A DNA stretch of 64,000 bases from Thermocrinis albus DSM 14484 (GTDB lineage: Bacteria > Aquificota > Aquificia > Aquificales > Aquificaceae): positions 481,529 through 545,528 of the forward strand of contig NC_013894.1 of NCBI RefSeq assembly GCF_000025605.1, given 5' to 3'. Every line of letters starts with the position of its first letter. The first letter of the stretch is position 1. Position numbers and translations under genes: made by a program. This document shows, one piece after another, positions 16,126 through 25,156 of this stretch. Below the pieces are notes generated by a model. It ran no database searches and had not been told where the DNA came from. It saw nothing but the letters and a program-made list of their open reading frames with translations.

Positions 16126-17221
16126 GGTCAGGTCTTTTTCCTGTGAGGATCTCTAACAGTTCCTTCACGCTTATGATACCTTGCTTTTTCAGAAGGTGTC
16201 CGTTGGCACCGCTTATAAACAGCCCCTCCTCGTAGTTACCCAGCCAAGCAGCACCCAGTCGGTCAGCTATACAGAAACCCACCTTTTTGGCTTCTTCTCC
16301 TTTGTTGCAGGGAACCACACAGTGGGAAACACAGCCCTGCCAACCATTGTAACCTTCCAACAGGCGTTCTACAAAGGGAGTTTTTACAACCCTCAGGGGG
16401 TAACCTACTGGAGACTTGAGGAGTATTATATCCTCCTCCTCTGCCTTGAGAAGTATCTCCTTGTATATGGGAGGTGCGTCGCACTCGTGGGTGGCTATAA
16501 AACGCGTGGCTATCTGCACCCCTTTAGCTCCCCTGTCTATGTACCACTTTATATCTTGGTAACTCCATACTCCACCGGCCACTATGACAGGTATACCACC
16601 CCACCTGTTGGCCTCCTCCAAAAGGGAGGGAAACAGGTTCTCCAGTTGGTATTCAGGCATAAAACACTCCTCGTACTTAAACCCTTGGTGTCCTCCTGAC
16701 TTTGGTCCCTCCAGTATTACAGCGTCGGGAAGCCTTTTGTACTTTTTCTCCCATGTCCTGCATATGAGGTTAAGAGCTCTTGCCGAGGACACTATAGGTA
16801 TGAGAGCCACATCGGAACCTTCTGCGTACTCAGGTAACCTGAGAGGAAGACCGGCTCCCGATATGATGGCATCGGCACCGGCTTCTATGGCGTCCTGCAC
16901 AACTCTACCGTAATCGGTTATGGCACACAGTATGTTGACCCCTATGGCACCCCTGTTCTGGGATATTCTTTTGGCCTCCTTTATCAGTATGGTGAGAGCT
17001 TCTTTGCTGTGAGTGTACACGGAACCTATAGGTCGCCCAAACTTGTCCCTCTTTACCAACTCGGGAAACCTGTAACCTGTACCCACCGCCGACACTACTC
17101 CCATTGCTCCCTCTCTGGCCACAGCACCGGCCAGCTTTTCCCACGATATACCTACACCCATTCCCCCCTGTATTATGGGTATCTCCAGTCTTATCTTTCC
17201 TATCTTCAGTTCCGGTAGCAT
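16064..17221 (-). CDS. NAD(P)H-dependent flavin oxidoreductase (nitronate monooxygenase / FabK-like)
   Basis: About 385 residues of the TIM-barrel FMN family: PIIQGGMGVGISWEKLAG at the N-terminus, EGPKSGGHQGF and IPVIVAGGVWSYQDI for FMN phosphate binding, and GAKGVQIATRF. A C-terminal Cys-rich stretch (CVSHCVVPCN, then FCIADRL) marks the subgroup often annotated as 2-nitropropane dioxygenase; the true substrate is uncertain. I chose the ATG at 17221 because MLPELKIGKI matches the usual start; a GTG at 17239 would add six residues. It follows purB on the same strand. It overlaps the J-domain gene tail-to-tail. Confidence 0.8.
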   Translation of the reverse strand: MLPELKIGKIRLEIPIIQGGMGVGISWEKLAGAVAREGAMGVVSAVGTGYRFPELVKRDKFGRPIGSVYTHSKEALTILIKEAKRISQNRGAIGVNILCAITDYGRVVQDAIEAGADAIISGAGLPLRLPEYAEGSDVALIPIVSSARALNLICRTWEKKYKRLPDAVILEGPKSGGHQGFKYEECFMPEYQLENLFPSLLEEANRWGGIPVIVAGGVWSYQDIKWYIDRGAKGVQIATRFIATHECDAPPIYKEILLKAEEEDIILLKSPVGYPLRVVKTPFVERLLEGYNGWQGCVSHCVVPCNKGEEAKKVGFCIADRLGAAWLGNYEEGLFISGANGHLLKKQGIISVKELLEILTGKRPDPTLDHSLDARDSLAVPGSGN

Positions 17222-17245
17222 GCAACAAAATCTAAGCACTGATCT

Positions 17246-18559
17246 TTAAGCGTCAAGATCTTTCAAAACTCGCTGGTATATGACATCTACGTTTTTCAGG
17301 AAAGAGGAAGGATCCAGAGCTTCCTTTATCTCCTCTTCCGAGAGGATCTTGTTGACTCTTTCGTCTTGCATAAGGGAGGCCTCAAAGGGAATACCATCTT
17401 CCCAACTTCTCATAGCACACTCCTGCACTATACTGTATGCCGTGTCGCGTGGAATACCCTTCTCCATAAGTAGAACGAGCAGTTTGGAAGATCCGTACAG
17501 ATGATAGGAGATATCCATGTTTTTCCTCATTCTGTCAGGAAATACTTTAATACCTTTAAGAATATCTATAAACAGGTGTATCATGTAGTCTAAGGCTATG
17601 GTGGAGTCGGGTAGTATTATCCTCTCTGCCGAAGAGTGAGATATATCTCTCTCGTGCCAGAGAACTATGTTCTCAAGGGCTACCTGCAAGTTGGCTCTTA
17701 TCACACGCGCAAGACCGCATATTCTCTCTGCGTGAATAGGATTCTTCTTGTGGGGCATGGCGGAAGATCCCCTCTGGCCTTCCTGAAAAGGCTCCATAAG
17801 TTCCAGAACCTCTGTCCTCTGAAGATGTCTTATCTCGGTGGCAAACCTCTCAAGGGCCGATGCTGTACTGGCAACAGCGTACATAACCTCAGCGTGTCTG
17901 TCTCTGGGCACCACCTGGGTGGCCACAGGTTCTACCTGGAGACCCAACTCCTGCAGAGCATAGTACTCAACACGTGGATCAAGATTGGAGTAGGTGCCTA
18001 CAGCACCCGACAGCTTTCCATAAGATATGTTTTCTCTGGCTCTCTGGAGGCGTTCTCTGTTACGTGCCATCTCCTCATGCCAGCTTAGAAACTTCAGACC
18101 AAGGGTTATAGGTTCCGCATGTACACCGTGTGTTCTGCCCATCATAACCGTGTTTTTGTGAAGAAGGGCCAAGCTCTTAAGAAGTTCCATAAGTTCTTCC
18201 ACTCCCTTCAGGATAAGGTCCAGAGCCTGTCTTAACTGCAGAGCAAGAGCTGTATCCACCACGTCTGATGAAGTGAGACCCATATGAAAGAAGTGAGAAT
18301 ACTCAGGAATCTGCTCTCCTATGGCGGATATGAAGGCAAGAACATCGTGTTTGTATACCCTCTCGTACTCCTTTATTCTGCTTATAACTTTTTCGTCCAC
18401 GAAAGTACGTCTTTCTATCTCCTGTACCACTTCGGGTGGTATCTTTCCCAGTTTCTGCCAACCTCTACAGACAGCCAGCTCTACCTTCAACCACAGTCTG
18501 AACTTATTGAGTTCAGACCATATCTCTCCCATCTCCTTCCTTGTGTAGCGCTCTATCAT
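17246..18559 (-). CDS. purB: adenylosuccinate lyase PurB
   Basis: 437 residues, the normal length. The superfamily signature SSAMPHKKNPIHAE (~267) carries the flexible catalytic loop; MMGRTHGVHAEPITLGLK contains the conserved active-site His. It catalyses two steps of purine synthesis: release of fumarate from SAICAR and from adenylosuccinate. It diverges from the gene at 18610, with AT-rich promoter sequence between them. Confidence 0.96.
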   Translation of the reverse strand: MIERYTRKEMGEIWSELNKFRLWLKVELAVCRGWQKLGKIPPEVVQEIERRTFVDEKVISRIKEYERVYKHDVLAFISAIGEQIPEYSHFFHMGLTSSDVVDTALALQLRQALDLILKGVEELMELLKSLALLHKNTVMMGRTHGVHAEPITLGLKFLSWHEEMARNRERLQRARENISYGKLSGAVGTYSNLDPRVEYYALQELGLQVEPVATQVVPRDRHAEVMYAVASTASALERFATEIRHLQRTEVLELMEPFQEGQRGSSAMPHKKNPIHAERICGLARVIRANLQVALENIVLWHERDISHSSAERIILPDSTIALDYMIHLFIDILKGIKVFPDRMRKNMDISYHLYGSSKLLVLLMEKGIPRDTAYSIVQECAMRSWEDGIPFEASLMQDERVNKILSEEEIKEALDPSSFLKNVDVIYQRVLKDLDA

Positions 18560-18575
18560 GGCAGAAAAATTTTAG

Positions 18576-18581
18576 TATAAT
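18576..18581 (+). promoter_or_regulatory. -10 box upstream of the PA2779-like gene
   Basis: A perfect TATAAT lies 28 bp before the ATG at 18610, leaving a leader of about 20 nt with a GAGGGGGTGAG ribosome-binding site. On the other strand the overlapping TATACT (18574-18579) could serve purB. No clear -35 box is visible in either direction. Confidence 0.45.
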
Positions 18582-18609
18582 TACACTATCAACTTGAGGG
18601 GGTGAGAAG

Positions 18610-19002
18610 ATGATGAAGTTTTTCAGAAACAGGCTGCTGATCTTAGGTGTGGCAGGCTGGTTCCTTGCCTTTAACACAGCTCCCGCATTGGCAGGGCTTG
18701 TGGAATCAAAGCCCGCCAACCAACAGTTAGAGAGCTCCCGAGAGGAGAACATAAGGACCATTCAGAGGGCTTTGGAAAGTAAGATAGTGCAGGAGAAACT
18801 TAAAGCCTACGGCCTCACCAAAGAAGAGGTAGAAAAAAAACTAAAGGAGATGGACGACCAGCAGATTCATATGCTGGCACAGGCATCCCAAAAGGTACTG
18901 GCGGGTGGCGATGGTCTTGGAGTGGTGATAGCGGTTCTGGTGATAGCCATACTGGTGGTGATCCTTCTGAAGCTCCTCAACAAAGAGATAATCATCAGAT
19001 AA
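18610..19002 (+). CDS. PA2779-like small membrane protein
   Basis: 130 residues: a Sec-type signal (to ~APALA, residue 28), a charged helical middle with a family pattern (LKAYGLTKEEVEKKL, MDDQQIHMLAQASQKV) and a C-terminal TM helix after a Gly-rich turn (GGDGLGVVIAVLVIAIL). This is the build of the PA2779 family, which is found next to a PA2778-type C39-like cysteine peptidase; such a gene follows here. The function of the pair is not known. The stop TAA (19000-19002) overlaps the earliest plausible start of the next gene. Confidence 0.75.
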   Translation: MMKFFRNRLLILGVAGWFLAFNTAPALAGLVESKPANQQLESSREENIRTIQRALESKIVQEKLKAYGLTKEEVEKKLKEMDDQQIHMLAQASQKVLAGGDGLGVVIAVLVIAILVVILLKLLNKEIIIR

Positions 19003-19433
19003 TCCTCCCGGTACCTTTTTACCAACAGCGGGATCAGTTCTGTGGTCCCGCTGCTTTAAGTAGTGTCTTTGCTTACTACGGTCGTAATATCCCACAGGAA
19101 GAGATAGCAAGAGAGGTCTATATGCCTGAGCTTAAAGGTGCCCTCATAACAGATCTGGAAAACTATGCCAGGAGACAAGGTTTCAAAACGGAACTTTTTA
19201 GGGGAGACATCCAAAAGGTGAAAAGTTACTTACGTAGAGGGATTCCCGTCATACTTTTGGTGGATTTGGGTTTTCTTTGGGTCAGCGTGCCCCATTACGT
19301 GGTGGTGATAGGCTACGATGAGAAGTGTGTATACCTACACACAGGCTATGAAGAGAAGGTGTGTTGGAGTCCTGATAAACTGAACGCATTGTGGAAGAAG
19401 ATGGGAAACGTGGGACTGGTCATCTTTCCATGA
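18999..19433 (+). CDS. PA2778-like C39-type cysteine peptidase, start codon unusual
   Basis: The open frame encodes a C39-fold peptidase: LPVPFYQQ, then RDQFCGPAALSS with the catalytic Cys at 19041-19043, a catalytic His in VPHYVVVIGYD and an Asp nearby. The first in-frame ATG is at 19122, 26 residues after the catalytic Cys, so it cannot be the real start. Upstream the frame stays open into the previous gene but contains no ATG, GTG or TTG near the expected N-terminus. An ATA at 18999 overlaps the TAA stop of the previous gene and is the best candidate; a -1 frameshift fusion to the PA2779-like protein, or a lost N-terminus, are alternatives. The TPR part of PA2778 is absent. The stop overlaps nadD (ATGA). 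Confidence 0.6.
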   Translation: MILPVPFYQQRDQFCGPAALSSVFAYYGRNIPQEEIAREVYMPELKGALITDLENYARRQGFKTELFRGDIQKVKSYLRRGIPVILLVDLGFLWVSVPHYVVVIGYDEKCVYLHTGYEEKVCWSPDKLNALWKKMGNVGLVIFP

Positions 19434-20029
19434 AGGTTCTCTTTTTCGGAGGAAGCTTTGACCCTGTTCACGTTGGACACCTGGTGGTGGCAAGGGATGT
19501 GATGGAACTTCTTGGTTTTGATGAGGTGGTTTTTGTACCTGCCTTCCAAGCACCTTTGAAAGCACCTCACGAAGCTTCTCCCTTCCAACGATTAAGGATG
19601 TTGGAGATAGCGTTGGAAGGAAAAAGAGGTTTTTCGGTAAGCGATATAGAGATAAGGAGGGGAGGTGTGTCTTATACGGTGGACACAGCAGAGGAGATTT
19701 TCAAGAAAATGGGTGAAAGACCTTACTTTCTCTTAGGTGCTGACAGTGTCCTTCACATGCATCTTTGGAAAGAGCCAAACAGGCTTTTGAAGATGGCACG
19801 TTTCGTCATAGTGGATAGAGAAGGTAAAAAAGATGTGGTGAGAGATTACTTACGTACCCATTATCCTTCCTTCAGGGAAGGTGAAGACTTTACAGTGATA
19901 GCCCACACAAGGAGAATAGACGTGTCCTCCACCGAGATAAGAAAGAGGGTGAAGGAGGGAAAACCCATAAGCTGGCTTGTTCCCGAAGGTGTGGAGGAGT
20001 ATATATACAGAAAAGGACTATACCGTTAG
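19430..20029 (+). CDS. nadD: nicotinate-nucleotide adenylyltransferase NadD
   Basis: 199 residues. The start MKVLFFGGSFDPVHVGHL contains the nucleotidyltransferase HxGH motif (HVGH). The family end motif is present as RIDVSSTEIRKRVKEG. The enzyme makes deamido-NAD from nicotinate mononucleotide and ATP. The ATG at 19430 overlaps the stop of the peptidase gene; a longer open frame upstream is not NadD sequence. The last 4 nt overlap the convergent SulP gene. Confidence 0.95.
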   Translation: MKVLFFGGSFDPVHVGHLVVARDVMELLGFDEVVFVPAFQAPLKAPHEASPFQRLRMLEIALEGKRGFSVSDIEIRRGGVSYTVDTAEEIFKKMGERPYFLLGADSVLHMHLWKEPNRLLKMARFVIVDREGKKDVVRDYLRTHYPSFREGEDFTVIAHTRRIDVSSTEIRKRVKEGKPISWLVPEGVEEYIYRKGLYR

Positions 20030-21762
20030 AGGGCCACTCGTTTCTCCTTGACGGAAGTACACTCATCAAAGACTACGTATGGACAGACTTTGGCACAGTA
20101 TGTATGGTCTATCCTACGAAAGAGTTCCACTATGGACTGTCCTTTGGAGTCAAAAATGAGATCTGTATCCACGTGCTCAGTGATGTTTATCCTTTCCAGA
20201 ACAGGGTATACGGTACATCTTATATTGGCCAAAGAAGGTTCCACACCCATGCCTCTTATATCTCCTGCCAGTTTTACCAACATAAGGGCACCGGGTGCAT
20301 CTATGTAAGCTACATCCTCCATGTCAAGGAGTACAAATTTCAATCCACCTTCCTGTAATCTCTCTTTCACTTTCTGGAGTATAAATTCCTGGATGTAACC
20401 TGCGTTACCGAAGTATATACTGGTACCTGGTCTTATGTAAAGGATCTGGGGACACTGAGGGAGTCCGGTGCGTTCTGCGTTGACAAAGGTCCTACTCTTC
20501 GGATCTCTTGTCATAACTATGATACGGGGGTACATGGTCTTGTAAACGAAGGTTCCAAGGGACACCAGAATACCTAGCAGTACGGCCTGCCACAACTCCA
20601 TAAAGAAAACAGAGGCAAAGGTTAATCCTGCCACCACACCGTCAGGCTTGTTAATCTTGTATAGCTTTAGTATCTCCTGGGGTTTTATGAGACCCACCAC
20701 CGCTGATAAAACCACCGCCGAGAGGGTAGCTTTGGGAAGATAGTAAAAGAGGGGAGCAAGGAATAGGAGAGTCAATCCAACGATGCTACCTGTTATTACA
20801 CCCGCCAGAGGTGATGCTGCATTTAAGCGAAAGTTGAGGGCCGATCTGGAGAAAGAACCGCTCACCGGAAAACCTCTAAAGATACCTGCCACTATGTTAG
20901 CAAGTCCTTGACCTATGAACTCTCTGTTGGCGTCCCATTTGTCACCTACCCTTTGAGCAAAGGTCTTGGCAGTGGCTATAGCTTCCACAGATCCCACCGC
21001 TACCACCACCACCGCGCCTGCCCACATATCCGCCAGGATGTCCAGGTTGGGAGGTGGTATGTAGGGAGTGGGAAGACCTGCTGGTACGTCTCCCACTATA
21101 GCTACACCCTTCTCCTTGAGGTTAAAAAAGTAAGATACCAGCGAACTTACAGCAGATGTTATGAGGGCAGCTGGTATGAGGGGATGTAGTTTACCGAGAG
21201 CCCATATAGAAAGGAAGGATAAGGTGCCTACCATTAGGGTGTAAGGATTCACATTGTGAATCTTGCTGATAATGTCCACCAGAACCTCGTATATGAGGGT
21301 ACTCGTCTTTACGCTGAAACCCAGTATACTACCTATCTGGCTCAGGGATATGACGATAGCAGCAGCACTCGTTACTCCCAAGATTACACTGGAAGATATG
21401 AGTTCTACAGCACTTCCCAACTTAAACACGCCTATCAGAAGCCTTATGAGACCCGCCATGATGGCCAAGTAGGCCGCCAGGTGTATCCATTCCTGGGACT
21501 GGGGTTGAGCGTAAGCGGCGAGGACAGAGGCAGATACCATAGATGTGATGGCCACCGGGCCTGTACCCAAAAAGCGAGAACTACCGAACACAGCGGCCAC
21601 TATGGTAGGTAAGAAGGAGGCGTAAAGACCGTATATGGGAGGCATACCCGCCAGAAGGGCGTAGGCCATGGACTGGGGAACCAGCACGGTGGCCACAGTG
21701 ATACCTGCCACCAGATCCCTCACAAACTTATCTTTACCGTAGTTCTTAAACCACTCCAGCAT
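20026..21762 (-). CDS. SulP-family anion permease with STAS domain
   Basis: 578 residues. The N-terminal two thirds is the SulP membrane domain; the signature GITVATVLVPQSMAYALLAG is at ~20-39 and about 12 hydrophobic segments follow. A cytoplasmic STAS domain follows (~435-560: ILYIRPGTSIYFGNAGYIQ, FVLLDMEDVAYIDAPGALML). SulP proteins carry sulfate, bicarbonate or other anions; the substrate here is not determined. In a CO2-fixing, sulfur-oxidising organism both sulfate and bicarbonate are plausible. It diverges from the lipid-synthesis gene at 21826. Confidence 0.92.
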   Translation of the reverse strand: MLEWFKNYGKDKFVRDLVAGITVATVLVPQSMAYALLAGMPPIYGLYASFLPTIVAAVFGSSRFLGTGPVAITSMVSASVLAAYAQPQSQEWIHLAAYLAIMAGLIRLLIGVFKLGSAVELISSSVILGVTSAAAIVISLSQIGSILGFSVKTSTLIYEVLVDIISKIHNVNPYTLMVGTLSFLSIWALGKLHPLIPAALITSAVSSLVSYFFNLKEKGVAIVGDVPAGLPTPYIPPPNLDILADMWAGAVVVVAVGSVEAIATAKTFAQRVGDKWDANREFIGQGLANIVAGIFRGFPVSGSFSRSALNFRLNAASPLAGVITGSIVGLTLLFLAPLFYYLPKATLSAVVLSAVVGLIKPQEILKLYKINKPDGVVAGLTFASVFFMELWQAVLLGILVSLGTFVYKTMYPRIIVMTRDPKSRTFVNAERTGLPQCPQILYIRPGTSIYFGNAGYIQEFILQKVKERLQEGGLKFVLLDMEDVAYIDAPGALMLVKLAGDIRGMGVEPSLANIRCTVYPVLERINITEHVDTDLIFDSKGQSIVELFRRIDHTYCAKVCPYVVFDECTSVKEKRVAL

Positions 21763-21814
21763 GAAACTTTCACCCTATCTTCTTCCTCATTATCTTCACA
21801 TTATAGCACCACTG

Positions 21815-21820
21815 TATAAT
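21815..21820 (+). promoter_or_regulatory. -10 box, leaderless promoter of the CDP-alcohol transferase gene
   Basis: A perfect TATAAT ends 5 nt before the ATG at 21826, so transcription should begin at or within one or two bases of the start codon. There is no ribosome-binding site between them. A TTCACA at 21795-21800 is a weak -35 candidate with a short, 14-bp spacer. Confidence 0.5.
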
Positions 21821-21825
21821 TTTCC

Positions 21826-22887
21826 ATGCGTGCCACCATGAGTATTCCCAACCTTGTGTCCATCACGAGACTTTTACTCTCTCCTACACTTTTGCTTTTA
21901 GATGAAAACCTCTTTGGCTTTTTCTTTGTACTTCTGGCCCTTACAGATGCTCTGGATGGGTATTGGGCAAGAAAGTATCACGCAGAGACCCAGTTGGGTA
22001 GATTACTGGATCCTTTGGCGGACAGAATCCTCACATGGGTGGGTGTCGGTGCATGCAGTTTTAAGTTTGGTCTTTTGCCTCATTGGTTCTTCTACCTACT
22101 CTTCCTCAGGGATGTAAGCGTGTTACTGGGAGGTCTTCACATAACCTTTTTGAAGGGAACTGTTCCTCAAGCGCGCCTCTTAGGAAAGGTATCTACTCTC
22201 TTTCTTTCTCTCTTGGTACCTTCTGTAACCTTCCTGAAAGGTACTGGTCCATACGTGTTGGCTCTCACCTTTCTGGCGGTGGTGGCTTCTTGGGCAGACT
22301 ATTCTTTCTTCTGGATCAGACAGACAATACCCCCCTTAGACAGTAGAGAGTACCACAGAAAGATCTTACACCTCTTCGGACTATCCTTATGGCTTCTTCC
22401 GGTGCTCTTTTTCAACGAAAAGGTGACCTTATTGCTGATGGTTACAGTCCTTTTGGCCAACGGACTTATACTGCTAAGGTGGCAGGAGAAAAAACTAAGG
22501 TTCCTTTACCAACTTATCTACAGCGTGGAGAGGGACAAAAACAGAGAAAAGCCGGGAGTGCAGGCTTTTTGGGCTCATCTAGGTATACTGGTCAGCTTTG
22601 TTATGTGGGGTAAGTGCAGCGCTGTAGGTATAACACTGTTGGCGGTGGGTGATGCCTTTTCCTCCTTGGTGGGTATGTATCGCGGTAAACTTATCTGGAA
22701 AGACAAAAGTTGGGAAGGGTCCGTGGCTTTCTTCTTATCCTCCTTCTTGGTGCTAACACCTTTCGTGGGATGGGAAAAAGCCTTCATCTTTTCTGTGGTA
22801 GGCGCTCTTACAGAGCTTCTTCTGGATAAACCGGACGATAACTTCACCCTCCCCCTTGTGGGAGGCCTGCTATGCTACATGCTTTAA
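21826..22887 (+). CDS. fusion: CDP-alcohol phosphatidyltransferase + phytol/dolichol-kinase-like domain
   Basis: 353 residues in two membrane domains. The N-terminal ~165 have the CDP-alcohol phosphotransferase motif D-x2-DG-x2-AR-x8-G-x3-D-x3-D, seen as DALDGYWAR then GRLLDPLAD. The C-terminal ~180 resemble CTP-dependent dolichol/phytol/diacylglycerol kinases, with VGDAFSSLVGMYRGK and KSWEGSVAFF. Both domains handle polar head groups or lipid phosphates. The next gene is pgpA, so the first domain probably makes phosphatidylglycerophosphate or a related lipid. I do not recognise this fusion from a characterised protein. ATGs at 21826 and 21838 are both possible starts. Confidence 0.8.
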   Translation: MRATMSIPNLVSITRLLLSPTLLLLDENLFGFFFVLLALTDALDGYWARKYHAETQLGRLLDPLADRILTWVGVGACSFKFGLLPHWFFYLLFLRDVSVLLGGLHITFLKGTVPQARLLGKVSTLFLSLLVPSVTFLKGTGPYVLALTFLAVVASWADYSFFWIRQTIPPLDSREYHRKILHLFGLSLWLLPVLFFNEKVTLLLMVTVLLANGLILLRWQEKKLRFLYQLIYSVERDKNREKPGVQAFWAHLGILVSFVMWGKCSAVGITLLAVGDAFSSLVGMYRGKLIWKDKSWEGSVAFFLSSFLVLTPFVGWEKAFIFSVVGALTELLLDKPDDNFTLPLVGGLLCYML

Positions 22888-22896
22888 AATTATTCA

Positions 22897-23328
22897 ATGC
22901 TTCAAGAACTCATAGCTACGGGTTTTTATACAGGGAGATTCAGGTACGCACCTGGGACTGTGGGCACCCTTGTAGGAGTTCCCCTCGTTTATCTTCTGGG
23001 CTTCGACCCATGGTTTTTGCTGCTACTCTCCCTGTTTCTGTACGCTGTAGGATATTGGTCTGTTAACTACATGTTGGATCTCACGAGAGAGGAGGACCCG
23101 GAAGAGGTGGTGATAGACGAAGTGCTTGGTTACACGGTTGTTTTCGTATTGGTAAAACCCACCCTTTACCACCTACTGGTGGGCTTTGTTCTGTTCCGTA
23201 TTTTGGATATAGTGAAACCCTTTCCCATACCATGGATGGAAAAGCTACCGAAAGCCCACGGTGTTCTTATGGATGACGTGACGGCAGGTGTTATAACCGG
23301 CTTAATTTTGTACCTTCTGGTAGGCTAA
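22897..23328 (+). CDS. pgpA: phosphatidylglycerophosphatase A
   Basis: 143 residues, the normal PgpA length. The motifs are the start GFYTGRFRYAPGTVGTLVG, EEVVIDEVLGY with acidic metal ligands, FRILDIVKPFPI, and the end GVLMDDVTAGVITG. The enzyme dephosphorylates phosphatidylglycerophosphate to phosphatidylglycerol. It lies 9 nt after the CDP-alcohol transferase fusion, which would supply its substrate. Its last 27 nt overlap the convergent YihY-family gene. Confidence 0.92.
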   Translation: MLQELIATGFYTGRFRYAPGTVGTLVGVPLVYLLGFDPWFLLLLSLFLYAVGYWSVNYMLDLTREEDPEEVVIDEVLGYTVVFVLVKPTLYHLLVGFVLFRILDIVKPFPIPWMEKLPKAHGVLMDDVTAGVITGLILYLLVG

Positions 23329-24072
23329 CGCTAGCCTTGCACCCGTCAAAAGGATCACGAACACCTTCTCCATCCACACCATAAAGACCAAGACAGAACC
23401 CATGACGGCATACAGAGGATTGGCATGCACCAGCTTGATGATGACCACCGTAAAGAGGTAGTTGAGCACCGTTATGAGAACCGCTGAGAAAAGAGAAGCT
23501 TTAAGAAGGTGTTGTGGTTTGACGGACACAGGTAGAAAGATGTAATAAGTAACGTATATCATTCCGGTGAGGATCATAAACTTAACAGGCCAGAGAACCA
23601 ACTGAGGCGCCCAAGGTAAAAACAGTTTCATCACAGCTGGAAAGAGTGCCAGCAGAGAGAGAAACAGAGAAAGTAGTAGCAGGTAAAGGGGAGTGATGAG
23701 GAAAAGACTTATGTAGCGACCTTTAGGTTTTATACCTGTGGCGTAGCCGAAGGCTGTGCGCATACTACCTGCAAGGTCTGCCGCAAAGTAATAGGCCAGT
23801 AAGACACTGATAAAGGAACCTGTTCCCCTGTGCCTGTAAAGGGTCTCAAGGCGCATCATCACTTCACCAGCTTTTTCCGGAATAAGGCGTGCCAGATAGG
23901 TATAGACTTCGTAGTTGGCGAGGGGGGTGTAAGATATCAGGATGCCGGTAAGTATAAGGAGGGAACCTATCACCATAAAGAACCTGTAGGTAAGAGCGGA
24001 AGCGTGATAACCGAACTCTCCCTTCAGGAGTAGCCATATAGATTCGGTAAGATCAGAGTTCCTCAATTTCAT
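23302..24072 (-). CDS. YihY/BrkB-family membrane protein
   Basis: About 256 residues with six hydrophobic segments. It matches the YihY/virulence factor BrkB family: an early amphipathic helix, SALTYRFFMVIGSLLILTG, later GTGSFISVLLAYYFAADL and a final LALAYQKVQN. The function is uncertain despite the old name RNase BN. I chose the ATG at 24072 ([10 protein letters not shown]) because GGTGGAG precedes it; a longer frame to 24132 would run deep into the KamA gene. It overlaps KamA by 20 nt and is convergent with pgpA. Confidence 0.75.
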   Translation of the reverse strand: MKLRNSDLTESIWLLLKGEFGYHASALTYRFFMVIGSLLILTGILISYTPLANYEVYTYLARLIPEKAGEVMMRLETLYRHRGTGSFISVLLAYYFAADLAGSMRTAFGYATGIKPKGRYISLFLITPLYLLLLSLFLSLLALFPAVMKLFLPWAPQLVLWPVKFMILTGMIYVTYYIFLPVSVKPQHLLKASLFSAVLITVLNYLFTVVIIKLVHANPLYAVMGSVLVFMVWMEKVFVILLTGARLALAYQKVQN

Positions 24073-25156
24073 ACTCCACCAACTCACCTGTAAAGCTTCT
24101 GAAAGTGTATCGGTTACCTTCTTTCCTGACAAGGTAAGAAGGAAGCAGAGGTACCTTTCCCTTCCCTCCCGGAAGATCCACCGCGTAGGTGGGGATTCCC
24201 ATCCCCGATATCTTTCCGCGCAGAAAGTCCATTATCTCCAGACCTTTCTCTAAACTGGTTCTAAAGTGAATGGCTCCCTTTATGGGATCACAGTGAAAGA
24301 GATACTGGGGCTTCACCTTTATTCTCAGGAGCGATCTCATAAGTTCCAGCATGACCTGAGGGTCGTCGTTAACACCCTTGAGGAGAACGGTCTGGTTGTT
24401 AACAGGAATACCGTGTCTCAGAAGATTTTCCACTGCTTCAGCAGCGTAAGGGGTTATTTCCTTAGGATGGTTAAAATGGGTGTTGATCCATATAGGTGAG
24501 TATCTTTCAAGGAGTTTTAGAAGTTTTTCGTCAAAGAACCTCTGAGGTGCCAGTACGGGAAGGCGTGTACCTATCCTTATTATCTCCACGTGGGGGATTC
24601 TTCTCAGTCTGCTAAGGATATACTCCAGCTTCTCATAACTGAGAGAAAGAGGATCACCTCCCGAAAGCAATACGTCCCTTACACTAGGGTGTGCTTCTAT
24701 ATACTGTATTATGGTGTCTATCTCTTCCTTAGTGATGGACCTTTCTCCCTGCGAGAAGATCCTTTTCCTCATACAGTGTCTGCAGTACACAGCGCAGAAA
24801 GTGGTCACCCTCACCAGCACGCGGTCAGGATACCTGTGAGTCATGTGGGGAATCTGTCCTTCTTCCCTGAGGGCGTCTTCTTCACCGTAAGACTGCACGT
24901 AAGGGTCTGTCTCTATGGCACGGGGTATAGCCTGGAGCCTTATGGGGTCTTGGGGATCGTGGGGATCTATGAGGGAAAGATAGTAGGGTGTTATGGCCAT
25001 AGGATAAAGTCCCTGCGTCCTCCTTATCCCCTCCTCCTCTTCGGGAAGGAGTTTTATGTAACGAGTGAGCTCATGGATAGTTTTTATCCTGTTCTGTATC
25101 TGCCAGTGGTAATCTCTCCAAAGGTCTTCCGGAACGTCCTGAAAAAACCTCCTCAT
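24053..25156 (-). CDS. KamA-family radical SAM protein (lysine 2,3-aminomutase-like)
   Basis: 367 residues. The radical SAM [4Fe-4S] motif is CAVYCRHC (CxxxCxxC, ~125-132), followed by RKRIF and the SAM-binding [13 protein letters not shown]. The middle contains the PLP-binding-type segment of aminomutases ([15 protein letters not shown]) and the C-terminus the usual [14 protein letters not shown]. Members convert L-lysine to beta-lysine, either free (KamA, an osmolyte route) or for modifying elongation factor P (EpmB). No EpmA or acetyltransferase gene is beside it, so the use is open. Overlaps metF by 4 nt. Confidence 0.87.
   Translation of the reverse strand: MRRFFQDVPEDLWRDYHWQIQNRIKTIHELTRYIKLLPEEEEGIRRTQGLYPMAITPYYLSLIDPHDPQDPIRLQAIPRAIETDPYVQSYGEEDALREEGQIPHMTHRYPDRVLVRVTTFCAVYCRHCMRKRIFSQGERSITKEEIDTIIQYIEAHPSVRDVLLSGGDPLSLSYEKLEYILSRLRRIPHVEIIRIGTRLPVLAPQRFFDEKLLKLLERYSPIWINTHFNHPKEITPYAAEAVENLLRHGIPVNNQTVLLKGVNDDPQVMLELMRSLLRIKVKPQYLFHCDPIKGAIHFRTSLEKGLEIMDFLRGKISGMGIPTYAVDLPGGKGKVPLLPSYLVRKEGNRYTFRSFTGELVEYEIEEL

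Noticed and set aside
16181-16699. Open frame of 172 codons antisense to the flavin oxidoreductase gene
   Set aside because: Shadow of a well-supported gene; no ribosome-binding site or family features.
19122-19433. A 103-residue protein starting at the ATG 19122
   Set aside because: This start would remove the catalytic Cys motif QFCGPAAL that lies in the same open frame just upstream, so the true gene must begin earlier.
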